DNA from: Mycobacterium attenuatum
GTDB lineage: Bacteria; Actinomycetota; Actinomycetes; Mycobacteriales; Mycobacteriaceae
Assembly: GCF_900566085.1 (NCBI RefSeq)
Contig: NZ_UPHT01000118.1
Span: forward strand, 1-42,115
Reading direction: 5' to 3'
DNA length: 42,115 nucleotides
Shown here: in pieces, positions 19,359 to 27,250 of the stretch
Layout of the letters: the number at the start of each line of letters is the position of its first letter
Numbering within the stretch: the stretch's first letter is position 1
The notes under the pieces: model-generated
Databases searched by the model: none
What the model was told of the DNA's origin: nothing
What the model saw: the letters and a program-made list of their open reading frames with translations, nothing else
Made by a program: the position numbers and the translations under genes

Positions 19359-20096
19359 TCAGCCACGCGGCTTCTCGTGCGGCACACCGGCTTCGGCCAG
19401 CGCTTTGAGCATCAGTTCCGCGACCGCCTGATGGGCTTCGAAGTTCCAGTGGATCCCGTCCGGATTGCCCCGCCCGCTCATGATGTGCTCCGCGACCGCA
19501 GCTTTGAGGTCCACCAGCGGAAGATCGTGGCCCTGCGCCCATTCGGTGATCGCCGCCGCGGTAGCCGCCCTGCCGTGGTGTGCCCTGCCGTAGGTCTCGG
19601 CGATGTGCACCGACGGCAGTGACGCCACCATCGGGATGCCCGGCCGGTTGAAATCGATTGCACCACGGGTCTGCTCGAGGTATTCGACGCTTAGCTGCGG
19701 CGGCAGCGCGGATCTGGCGACGGGCGAAAGGCGGGGCTGCACCCAGGCATAGCCGTCGCGGACCCATCGCCGTAGCCACGGTGGCCGAACATAGCGGATG
19801 AGCTCCCGCAGCGCGGTCGGCAACACCGACGGCAGCGAATCCATTCCGCTGGTGGCGAACACCACCGCTCCAGCGCGGGGCAGCGCCGCCCACGACCGCG
19901 GGTCCTGGGTCGCCGCCCACCACACGTCCCGGCAGGTCCAGCCGATGCGGCCGATCAATTCCAGGTCCCAACCTAGTTGGGCCGCAACAATATTGGGCCA
20001 GATACGCGGATCGTCGGCGGGCAGGCCGCCGGTTGGCCCGTAGTAGGCCAGCGAGTCGGCGAAGACCAGTAGCACCGGCCGGCTCTCAGAGGGCAT
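19359..20096 (-). CDS. octT: Diglucosylglycerate octanoyltransferase (SGNH fold)
   Basis: 245 aa from ATG 20096 (MPSESRPVLLVFADSLAYYG), overlapping the gpgP stop by 11 bp; a longer frame upstream lies inside gpgP. It is an SGNH-type protein: nucleophile Ser15 in FADSLAYYG, and Asp213 and His216 in PDGIHWNF. OctT transfers octanoate to diglucosylglycerate, an early step of methylglucose lipopolysaccharide synthesis, as described for Rv2418c. Immediate linkage with gpgP, which makes glucosylglycerate, supports the assignment. Confidence 0.88.
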   Translation of the reverse strand: MPSESRPVLLVFADSLAYYGPTGGLPADDPRIWPNIVAAQLGWDLELIGRIGWTCRDVWWAATQDPRSWAALPRAGAVVFATSGMDSLPSVLPTALRELIRYVRPPWLRRWVRDGYAWVQPRLSPVARSALPPQLSVEYLEQTRGAIDFNRPGIPMVASLPSVHIAETYGRAHHGRAATAAAITEWAQGHDLPLVDLKAAVAEHIMSGRGNPDGIHWNFEAHQAVAELMLKALAEAGVPHEKPRG

Positions 20097-20751
20097 CGCC
20101 GGCAACCTGAGCCGAGGCGTTCCACACGTCGAGGCGCCAGCGGATGTCGGAGCCGGCCCCGGTCGAATGTCCGCTGACTTGGGTCCAACTGGCATTGCCC
20201 ATACCGCCCAGGGCGGGCCAGTGGGCCACCGGCAGCTGCAGCAGGGCGGCGGTCAGGGCGGCGATGAGGCCTCCGTGCGTGACCAGCACCACCGGTCGAT
20301 CCGGCTGTTGGGGGTCCCCCCATCCCGGTTCGCTGGACACCAGTTCGGTGACCACCGGCAGACTTCGAGCGGCGACGTCAATCCTGGTTTCCCCGCCATG
20401 CGGCGCCGACGCCGCATCCTCCCGCCAGGCCAGCCGCGCACCGGGCGCTTCGGCGTCGATCTCGGCGTGGGTCAGGCCCTGCCAATCGCTGATGTGAGTT
20501 TCGCGCAACCGGCGGTCAACCCGGACCGGCAGGCCGGTCCGCTCTCCCAGCGTCATCGCAGTGTCGTAGGCGCGCCGCAGATCCGATGACACGATGAGCA
20601 GCGGCTGCATCTTGCCCAGCGCTTCGGCAGCGGCGACCGCCTGGGCTCGGCCCAGGTCGGTCAGGTGGGTGTCCAGGTGGCCCTGCATCCGGCTGCCGAG
20701 GTTGAAATCGGTTTGTCCATGGCGCAGCATCACCAGCCGCCGCACCCTCAC
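20086..20751 (-). CDS. gpgP: Glucosyl-3-phosphoglycerate phosphatase
   Basis: 221 aa from GTG 20751, whose first bases overlap the rsfS stop (GTGA). It is a histidine phosphatase: RRLVMLRHGQTDFN with catalytic His in RHG at about residue 11, SSDLRRAYDTA, RLRETHISDWQGLTHAEI and VLVTHGGLIAAL with the second His. It removes phosphate from glucosyl-3-phosphoglycerate to give glucosylglycerate, the primer of methylglucose lipopolysaccharides (Rv2419c). The frame extends to 20808, but GTG 20751 fits the M. tuberculosis length and operon overlap. Confidence 0.92.
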   Translation of the reverse strand: MRVRRLVMLRHGQTDFNLGSRMQGHLDTHLTDLGRAQAVAAAEALGKMQPLLIVSSDLRRAYDTAMTLGERTGLPVRVDRRLRETHISDWQGLTHAEIDAEAPGARLAWREDAASAPHGGETRIDVAARSLPVVTELVSSEPGWGDPQQPDRPVVLVTHGGLIAALTAALLQLPVAHWPALGGMGNASWTQVSGHSTGAGSDIRWRLDVWNASAQVAGDAL

Positions 20752-21128
20752 CGCGGATCCTCCGACGTCGGCGCCAGGTCCACCGGCACCACCGGGCAAT
20801 CGCTCCACAACCGGTCCAGGGCATAGAAGTCGCGGTCATCCTGGTGCTGGACATGCACGACGATGTCGCGGTAGTCCAGCAACGTCCAGCGGCCTTCCCG
20901 GGCGCCCTCGCGCCGTGCCGGCCGGTAACCCGCCCGACGCATCTTCTCCTCGACTTCGTCCACGATCGCGTTGACCTGCCGTTCGTTGGACGCCGAGGCG
21001 ATGACGAAAAGGTCGGTGATCACCAGCTGCCCGGAGACGTCGATCACCACGACGTCGTCGGCGAGCTTGGCTGCGGCCGCACCGGCGGCCACGGTTGCCA
21101 TGTCGATGGATTCCTGGGTGGCGGTCAT
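20748..21128 (-). CDS. rsfS: Ribosomal silencing factor RsfS
   Basis: 126 aa from ATG 21128, overlapping the nadD stop by four bases. The sequence AAAAKLADDVVVIDVSGQLVITDLFVIASASNERQVNAIVDEVEE is typical of the RsfS/Iojap family, and WTLLDYRDIVVHVQHQDDRDFYALDRLW gives the conserved C-terminal half. RsfS binds uL14 on the large ribosomal subunit and blocks subunit joining when nutrients are short. The nadD-rsfS pairing is widely conserved. Upstream in-frame codons lie inside nadD. Confidence 0.95.
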   Translation of the reverse strand: MTATQESIDMATVAAGAAAAKLADDVVVIDVSGQLVITDLFVIASASNERQVNAIVDEVEEKMRRAGYRPARREGAREGRWTLLDYRDIVVHVQHQDDRDFYALDRLWSDCPVVPVDLAPTSEDPR

Positions 21129-21790
21129 GCGCTGTTCCCGGCGGTCAGGCTGGAAGGCGGGGGGTTCGCGGGCTCCCCGGACCTGCGGTAGAGCCGGCGC
21201 TTGGACACGTACTGCACCACGCCGTCGGGCATCAGGTACCACAGCGGCCGTGATTCTGCGGCCCGCTGACGGCAGTCGGTCGAAGAGATGGCCAGCGCCG
21301 GAATCTCGACCAGGGTCAACGCATCCTCGGACAACCCGGCCAAGGCGCCGGTGACGTGGTCGTGGCGCAGGTCATAGCCCGGCCGGCTGACGCCGACGAA
21401 GCGCGCCAGCTCGAACAGCTCCTCCCAGCGGTGCCACGACAGGATGGAGGCCAGCGCGTCGGCGCCGGTGATGAAGTACAGCTGTGCGTCCGGGTTGAGA
21501 TCGTGCAAGTCGCGCAGCGTGTCCTTGGTGTAGGTGGGGCCGCCGCGGTCGATGTCGACCCGGCTCACCGAAAACCGGGGATTGGACGCGGTCGCGATCA
21601 CCGTCATCAGATAGCGGTCCTCGGCTGCGGAAACGTCGCCGCCCTTCTGCCAGGGCTGGCCGCTGGGCACAAACACCACTTCATCCAGGTCGAACCGGTC
21701 GGCCACCTCGCTGGCGGCCACCAGGTGGCCGTGGTGGATGGGGTCGAATGTCCCACCCATCACTCCCAGCCTGCGACGGCGCTTTTGCAC
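21125..21790 (-). CDS. nadD: Nicotinate-nucleotide adenylyltransferase
   Basis: 221 aa. It carries the nucleotidyltransferase motif GVMGGTFDPIHHGHLVAASE (about 9-28) with the HxGH signature, and the C-terminal ISSTDCRQR (ISSTxxR) motif. The enzyme makes deamido-NAD from nicotinate mononucleotide and ATP, an essential step of NAD synthesis. It is the first gene of the operon running to degV. The ATG at 21790 is the natural start because coding quality falls upstream. Confidence 0.95.
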   Translation of the reverse strand: MQKRRRRLGVMGGTFDPIHHGHLVAASEVADRFDLDEVVFVPSGQPWQKGGDVSAAEDRYLMTVIATASNPRFSVSRVDIDRGGPTYTKDTLRDLHDLNPDAQLYFITGADALASILSWHRWEELFELARFVGVSRPGYDLRHDHVTGALAGLSEDALTLVEIPALAISSTDCRQRAAESRPLWYLMPDGVVQYVSKRRLYRRSGEPANPPPSSLTAGNSA

Positions 21791-22398
21791 GATGTGCCAG
21801 CTTACTTCGATGTTTCGCGGATCCGGTCACGCGGTTCAGCTGGCCGGCATCGTCGACCATGCGCTGGCCGGTGCGGCCGCCGAAGAGCATCGGCTGGCCC
21901 TGGCACGCCGGAATCGGCGGGCGCCGGACGTCTCCGCGCCGCACACGGAAATCCATGGTTGACCTGACCCGGAAAGCCGCTGGTCAGCAATTCCCCTTGC
22001 GCAGCTCGGATGCCCGGCTCTGTTTTCGGCAGGCCGGTATCGCGGACTGGCTCAAACCGCTCGTCATGGCAGGTGTGCGGGAGATGCTTCAGGTGGTCAC
22101 CGAATCGGCGGCCATGCCACGTATCGAGTGTGCAGTGACGGCTTTGACTGTGTACGTAGGGCGGGCGCGTCCACGATTCGACCGCCGCCAACGCACACTC
22201 GGGGCCGCCAACGCACACTCGGGGCGTGGCCACAGAAGCGGCCCGGGGCTAGGCATCGAGTTGCTGATCCGGGCGCCGCGATCCGGCAGCCATTCGTCGT
22301 CCGGCACCAGTTCGGAGGATGTCGGGCCTCAGCCTGGCCTAAGCCGCCTACACCATTGCCTCAATGCCGGTGTAACCGCGCGCCCGGTCGTGTAAAAG
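21791..22398. other. 608-bp intergenic region with short repeats, no convincing gene
   Basis: It lies between the divergent nadD and methyltransferase genes. Open frames exist on both strands but have no family-like sequence and no good ribosome binding sites. M. tuberculosis carries a small hypothetical gene (Rv2422) at this point; no clear counterpart can be recognised. The right half contains a 20-bp tandem repeat and inverted GAGTGTGC motifs. Confidence 0.5.
22125..22224. repeat. CGAGTGTGC repeat cluster with a 20-bp tandem duplication
   Basis: A 20-bp unit beginning CCGCCAACGCACACTC occurs twice head to tail (22185-22204 and 22205-22224) with no mismatch. Each unit contains GCACACTCG, the inverse of CGAGTGTGC at 22125-22133, so the region can pair into alternative hairpins. 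No function can be assigned. Confidence 0.7.
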
Positions 22399-23451
22399 GT
22401 GTCTGTGGATAATTTGGCGCCCAGCCCCGATCAGCCCACCGCGCTGCTGAAGGAGTCCATGACCCGGCGGTTCTACACCCGCTCCCAGGTCACCGGCGAG
22501 ATCACGTTGCCGGCAGTTCCGGGCATGATCGACGAATACGTGGCCATGTGCGCCAAACTTTTTGCCGGTGTCGGCCGGGAGTTTTCCGACGACGAACTTG
22601 CCCATGTCAGAAGCGTGCTCGAGGGCCAGTTGGCCGAGGCGTACGCGGCCTCGCATCGCTCGAACATCATTATCTCGTTCAATGCTCCGATCGGCCCCAC
22701 GCTGCATTACCAGGTGCGCGCCCATTGGCGAACCGTGGCCCAGGAATACGAGAGCTGGATCAGCACCCGCGAGCCGCCGCTGTTCGGGACCGAGCCTGAC
22801 GCACGGGTCTGGGCACTGGCCAACGAAGCGGCCGAACCCCGCACCGTTCGGGTGCTCGAGATCGGGGCGGGAACCGGCCGGAACGCCCTTGCGCTGGCGC
22901 GGCGCGGGCATCCGGTCGACGTGGTGGAAATGACCTCGAAGTTCGCCGACATCATCCGCTGCGACGCCGAACGGGAATCCCTCGACGTGCGGGTCATCGT
23001 GCGCGATGTCTTTTCGAGCATGGACGAGCTGCGGAGCGACTACCAGCTGATCGTGCTCTCCGAAGTGGTATCTGATTTCCGGACGACACAGCAGTTGCGC
23101 GGCCTGTTCGAACTGGCGGCACGCTGCCTGCTTCCCGGCGGCCGCTTGGTGTTCAACGCATTCCTGACCGACTTGGACTACATTCTCGACGAGGCCACCC
23201 GGGAGTTCGGACAACAGGTGTACACGAGCATCTTCACCCGGCCCGAGATGGCGGCTGCCGCAGCCGGACTTCCGCTCGAACTCGTCGGCGACGAATCGGT
23301 TCACGACTACGAGAAGGCGCATTTGCCCTCGGGCGCCTGGCCGCCGACAAGTTGGTACGCCGATTGGGTCAGCGGCCTCGACGTGTTTCCCGTCGCGCGG
23401 GAGACGAGCCCGATCGGTATGCGCTGGCTGGTCTTCCGGAAAACGCGCTAG
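22399..23451 (+). CDS. SAM-dependent methyltransferase
   Basis: 350 aa. A roughly 140-residue helical N-terminal domain precedes a class I methyltransferase fold. Motif I is VLEIGAGTGRNALALARRGHPVDVVEMT (about 151-178); LIVLSEVVSDFR fits motif II/IV and RCLLPGGRLVFNAFL fits post-motif III. Substrate is unknown. GTG 22399 and GTG 22405 are both possible starts; the latter sits six bases after AAAAGG and may be preferred. It is the probable counterpart of Rv2423. It is monocistronic and converges on the VWA gene six bases away. Confidence 0.87.
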   Translation: MSVDNLAPSPDQPTALLKESMTRRFYTRSQVTGEITLPAVPGMIDEYVAMCAKLFAGVGREFSDDELAHVRSVLEGQLAEAYAASHRSNIIISFNAPIGPTLHYQVRAHWRTVAQEYESWISTREPPLFGTEPDARVWALANEAAEPRTVRVLEIGAGTGRNALALARRGHPVDVVEMTSKFADIIRCDAERESLDVRVIVRDVFSSMDELRSDYQLIVLSEVVSDFRTTQQLRGLFELAARCLLPGGRLVFNAFLTDLDYILDEATREFGQQVYTSIFTRPEMAAAAAGLPLELVGDESVHDYEKAHLPSGAWPPTSWYADWVSGLDVFPVARETSPIGMRWLVFRKTR

Positions 23452-23457
23452 ATCCCG

Positions 23458-24897
23458 TCACACCGGCAACAGCCGGTCGATCACCTCGGCCAGCTGTTTG
23501 GCCGAACGGCATTCGTGCATCGTGATCACGTCCTGGTAGCGCGGCACTGCCGAGTCGCCGCTGCCCCACAGGTGTTTGGGCTCGGGGTTGAGCCAGTGCG
23601 CGTGCCGGCTCGCGGAGACCATGTCAGCCAGCACGTCCACTGCCGGATTGCGGTAATTGGTGCGGCCGTCTCCGAGTACCAGCAGTGAGCTGCGCGGCGA
23701 CAGCACGCTCGGAAAAGCCTGCATGAAGGACACGAACGCGTTGCCATAGTCGGAATGACCGTCGCGGTTGTACACACCGGCTTCCCGGGTGATCCGCTGA
23801 ATCGCCACGGCCAGATCGGCTTCCGGGCCGAACATGTGGGTAACTTCGTCGGTGGTGTCGATGAAAGCGAACACCCGAACGCGGGAAAACTGTTGGCGCA
23901 GCGCATGGACCAGCAACAGCGTGAAGTGGCTGAACCCGGCGACGGACCCGGAAACGTCGCACAAGACAACCAGTTCCGGGCGCGCCGGGCGCGGTTTGCG
24001 CAGCACCACGTCGATCGGCACGCCGCCGGTGGACATCGATTTGCGCAGCGTCTTTCGCAGGTCGATCGATCCGGCGCGGGCCCGGCGCCGGCGCGCCGCC
24101 AGCCGAGTGGCCAGCGTTCGAACCAGCGGGGCCACCGCCCGGCGCATCTGGCGAAGTTGCTCACCGGAAGCTCGCAGGAACTCGACGTTTTCGGAAAGCT
24201 GCGGGATGCCGTACATCTGGACGTGTTCGCGGCCCAATTGTTCGGCGGTGCGGCGTTTGGTCTCGGCATCGACCATCTTACGCAACTGCGTGATCCTTTG
24301 CGCCGCAAGCGCTTTGGCGATCTGTTCCTGGGTGGGAGTGGGCTCGTTGCCGTACGGGGCCAGCAGCCCGGCCAGCAGTTTGCCCTCCAGTTCGTCCAGC
24401 GCCATCGCTTTGAGCGCCTGATACGACGAGAACGACGGGCCGCGGCTGGAGCTGTACTTGCCGTAGACCTCGACAATGCGCGCGATCATCGCCACCAGCC
24501 GCTCGTCGATGTCGGCCAGGTCGGGATTGTCGGTGAGCAGATCCAGCAGCATCTGCCGCATCGCCTCGACGTCGTCGGGTGGCAGGGAATCGTCCTCGTC
24601 GACGTCTTCCGCGGCGACGGCCGCGCGCGCACCCAGTGCGGCGGGAAACCAGAGGTCGAACATCGCGTCGTAGGTGTCGCGGTGCTCGGGCCGGCGCAGC
24701 ACGGCGCATGCGACGCCTTCCCGCAACACTTCACGATCGCCCAGACCCAGGGTGGCCATCACCCGTCCGGCGTCCACTGTTTCGGACGGACCCACCGAAA
24801 TCCCCACGGCGCGAAGCGCTTCCACGAATCCGACCAAATGGCCAGGCAGTCCGTGCGGCGCCAGCGGCCGGATGGGTCGGATACGTCGGGTGGCCAT
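23458..24897 (-). CDS. VWA domain protein, CoxE-like MoxR partner
   Basis: 479 aa. The N-terminal two thirds are helical with an Asp/Glu-rich segment (about 96-110). The C-terminal third is a von Willebrand factor A domain with a MIDAS motif, Asp314-x-Ser316-x-Ser318 in LVVLCDVSGSVAGFSH, and later GHSDYGNAF and LLVLGDGRTNYRN. Proteins of this type pair with MoxR AAA+ ATPases to assemble or activate metal-containing or multi-subunit enzymes. The MoxR gene lies directly upstream with a 12-bp gap. The client is not evident. Corresponds to Rv2425c. Confidence 0.92.
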   Translation of the reverse strand: MATRRIRPIRPLAPHGLPGHLVGFVEALRAVGISVGPSETVDAGRVMATLGLGDREVLREGVACAVLRRPEHRDTYDAMFDLWFPAALGARAAVAAEDVDEDDSLPPDDVEAMRQMLLDLLTDNPDLADIDERLVAMIARIVEVYGKYSSSRGPSFSSYQALKAMALDELEGKLLAGLLAPYGNEPTPTQEQIAKALAAQRITQLRKMVDAETKRRTAEQLGREHVQMYGIPQLSENVEFLRASGEQLRQMRRAVAPLVRTLATRLAARRRRARAGSIDLRKTLRKSMSTGGVPIDVVLRKPRPARPELVVLCDVSGSVAGFSHFTLLLVHALRQQFSRVRVFAFIDTTDEVTHMFGPEADLAVAIQRITREAGVYNRDGHSDYGNAFVSFMQAFPSVLSPRSSLLVLGDGRTNYRNPAVDVLADMVSASRHAHWLNPEPKHLWGSGDSAVPRYQDVITMHECRSAKQLAEVIDRLLPV

Positions 24898-24909
24898 CTG
24901 TCGAGCCCT

Positions 24910-25785
24910 TCAGTTGAGCCGCAACTCGCCGGCCGCGCGCTGCTGGTCGGATTGGTGTTTGAGCACCACCCCGAGGGTGGCGGCGACCACGGCGTCATCG
25001 ATGGTGTCCAGGCCCAGCGCCAGCACCGTGCGGCCCCAGTCGATGGTCTCGGCGATCGACGGAACCTTCTTGAGCTGCATGCCGCGCAGCACCCCGATGA
25101 TGCGCACCAGTTCCTCGGCCAGGTGCTCGGGCAGTTCGGGGACCCGCGACAACAGGATCCGGCGTTCCAGTTCGGGGCTCGGAAAGTCGATGTGCAGGAA
25201 CAGGCAACGGCGCTTGAGCGCCTCGGACAGCTCCCGGGTCGCGTTGGAGGTCAGCACCACGAACGGCGCCCGCTGGGCGGTAAGCGTGCCCAGCTCGGGA
25301 ACGGTCACCGCGAAGTCGGACAGCACCTCCAGTAGCAGGCCCTCAATCTCGATGTCGGCCTTGTCGGTTTCGTCTATCAGCAGCACCGTCGGGTCGGTGC
25401 GCCGGATCGCCGTCAGCAACGGCCGCTGCAGCAAGAACTCCTCGCTGAACACGTCATCTTTGGTGGCCTCCCAGTCGCCCGAGCCGGCCTGGATACGCAG
25501 GATCTGCTTGGCGTGGTTCCACTCGTAGAGGGCGCGGGCCTCGTCGACACCCTCGTAGCACTGCAACCGAACCAGTCCCGACCCGGTGGCCTGGGCGACG
25601 GCGCGGGCGAGTTCGGTTTTTCCGACGCCGGCCGGTCCTTCCACCAGCAGCGGCTTGCCCAGCCGGTCGGCGAGAAAGACAGCGGTCGAGGTGGCGGTGT
25701 CGGGCAGGTAGCCGGTCTCGGCCAGCCGCCGCGAAACGTCAGCAATATCGGCGAATAGTGGCGTGGACCGAGCGGGTACCGTCAC
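24910..25785 (-). CDS. MoxR-type AAA+ ATPase
   Basis: 291 aa. Walker A is GPAGVGKTEL (50-59), Walker B is TVLLIDETDKAD (133-144), sensor-1 is FVVLTSNATREL, and an arginine-finger segment is LKRRCLFLHIDFP. MoxR ATPases act as chaperone-like remodelers with a VWA partner, here the next gene. It lies 25 bp after the proA stop, so proA, this ATPase and the VWA gene form an operon. Corresponds to Rv2426c. Why proline synthesis is linked to this pair is not known. Confidence 0.94.
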   Translation of the reverse strand: MTVPARSTPLFADIADVSRRLAETGYLPDTATSTAVFLADRLGKPLLVEGPAGVGKTELARAVAQATGSGLVRLQCYEGVDEARALYEWNHAKQILRIQAGSGDWEATKDDVFSEEFLLQRPLLTAIRRTDPTVLLIDETDKADIEIEGLLLEVLSDFAVTVPELGTLTAQRAPFVVLTSNATRELSEALKRRCLFLHIDFPSPELERRILLSRVPELPEHLAEELVRIIGVLRGMQLKKVPSIAETIDWGRTVLALGLDTIDDAVVAATLGVVLKHQSDQQRAAGELRLN

Positions 25786-25810
25786 AATCAGTTCTCCTTA
25801 ACAGGGCCTG

Positions 25811-27070
25811 CTAGGCCGGACGAGTATGGCCGTCTCCCCACACGATCCACTTGGTCGAGGTCAGTTCCGGCAGTCCCATCGGGCCGCGGGCATGCAGTTT
25901 CTGGGTGGAGATGCCGATCTCGGCGCCGAACCCGAACTGCTCGCCGTCGGTGAACGCCGTCGAGGCGTTGACCATCACCGCGGCCGCATCCACACGTTCG
26001 GTAAACCGTTGAGCTGCAGCAAGATTGGTGGTCACGATGGCTTCGGTGTGCCCGGTACCGTACTCGTTGACATGGGCAATGGCGGCGTCGACACCATCGA
26101 CCACGGCCACCGCGATCTCCATCGCCAGGTATTCCCGGCGCAGGTTGTCGTCATCGGCTTTCTCATCAGCACAGATGTGAACGGTGACGCCGGCGTCCTG
26201 CAGCGCCGCCAGTAGCCGGGGCATCGCCTGATCGGCGATCGCTGCGTCGACCAACAGCGTCTCGGCCGCGTTGCAGACACTGGGCCGCCGGATCTTGGAG
26301 TTCAGCAGCACCCGTTCGGCCACGTCGAGGTCGGCGGACTCATGGACGTAGACATGGCAGTTACCTACCCCGGTCTCGATGGTGGGCACCTGCGCGTCGC
26401 GCACCACCGCCTCGATCAGTCCCGCTCCCCCTCGCGGAATGGCCACGTCCACCAGGCCGCGAGCCTGGATCAGGTGCGTGACGGTGGACCGGTCGGCGGC
26501 CGACAGCAGCTGTACGGCGTCGGCCGGCAGATCCTGACCGACCAGCGCCGTGCGCAACACCGTGACCAGGGCTTCGTTGGACCGCGCCGCCGAGGAGCTG
26601 CCGCGCAGCAACGCAGCGTTGCCCGACTTCAGCGTGAGGCCGAAGGCGTCGACGGTGACGTTGGGCCGGCCCTCGTAAATCATCCCGACCACGCCGAGCG
26701 GGACCCGTTGCTGGCGCAGTTGCAGCCCGTTGGGCAGGGTGTAGCCGCGCAGCACCTCGCCGACTGGGTCGGGCAGCCCGGCGACCTGGCGCAGACCCGC
26801 GGCGATGCCGTCGATGCGTTGCGGATTGAGCGCTAGCCGGTCGAGCATCGCGGCGGGCGTGCCGGCGTCTCGCGCCGCGTTCAAGTCGTCGGCGTTGGCC
26901 GTCAGTATCTGGTCTGCGTGAGACAAGATCTCATCGGCGGCGGCATGCAACGCGCGGTCTTTGACGACCGTCGGTGTCGAGGCCAGCAGCCGCGCGGCCA
27001 CCCGGGCCCGGCGTGCGGCATTGTGCACCTCTTGACGCAAATCAAGTTGCGATGGTGCTTGCACACTCAT
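25811..27070 (-). CDS. proA: Glutamate-5-semialdehyde dehydrogenase (gamma-glutamyl phosphate reductase)
   Basis: 419 aa from ATG 27070 (MSVQAPSQLDLRQEVHNAARRA). The frame continues upstream but becomes non-coding. Conserved ProA segments include VPLGVVGMIYEGRPNVTVDAFGL, LKSGNAALLRGSSSA and VLLNSKIRRPSVCNAAETLL with catalytic Cys266. HVNEYGTGHTEAIVT and GPMGLPELTSTKW lie near the end. It reduces gamma-glutamyl phosphate to glutamate-5-semialdehyde with NADPH in proline synthesis. proB is not in this window, which is usual in mycobacteria. It is the first gene of the operon with MoxR and VWA genes. Confidence 0.96.
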   Translation of the reverse strand: MSVQAPSQLDLRQEVHNAARRARVAARLLASTPTVVKDRALHAAADEILSHADQILTANADDLNAARDAGTPAAMLDRLALNPQRIDGIAAGLRQVAGLPDPVGEVLRGYTLPNGLQLRQQRVPLGVVGMIYEGRPNVTVDAFGLTLKSGNAALLRGSSSAARSNEALVTVLRTALVGQDLPADAVQLLSAADRSTVTHLIQARGLVDVAIPRGGAGLIEAVVRDAQVPTIETGVGNCHVYVHESADLDVAERVLLNSKIRRPSVCNAAETLLVDAAIADQAMPRLLAALQDAGVTVHICADEKADDDNLRREYLAMEIAVAVVDGVDAAIAHVNEYGTGHTEAIVTTNLAAAQRFTERVDAAAVMVNASTAFTDGEQFGFGAEIGISTQKLHARGPMGLPELTSTKWIVWGDGHTRPA

Positions 27071-27209
27071 CAGCCCAGGGTAACGGGCGTAGGCCGGCCA
27101 GGTACGGCGGCCCGGTTCTGGTTGGGCAACCTGCCGGGCGCCGCGCCCAGCGGCATATCGCGACGTGCAGCCACATACATTGTGTGAGCGTCGGCGGGGC
27201 CGGCGAACC

Positions 27210-27242
27210 GGAAGAAAGACCGAAGAAAGACCGAAGAAAGGA
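27210..27242 (+). repeat. 11-bp purine-rich tandem repeat in the amidohydrolase leader
   Basis: Three head-to-tail copies of an 11-bp unit close to CGAAGAAAGAC, the first with G for C at its start and the third changing at its end into the ribosome binding site AAGGA. It ends eight bases before the ATG at 27251. Copy number could change leader length or ribosome loading. Confidence 0.7.
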
Positions 27243-27250
27243 AGACATGG

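Noticed and set aside
21748..22395. Possible protein gene (plus strand, 215 codons) in the gap after nadD
   Set aside because: Composition is Arg/Pro/Ser-rich shadow-like, it crosses the tandem repeats and lacks a ribosome binding site. A short Rv2422-like gene could not be recognised.
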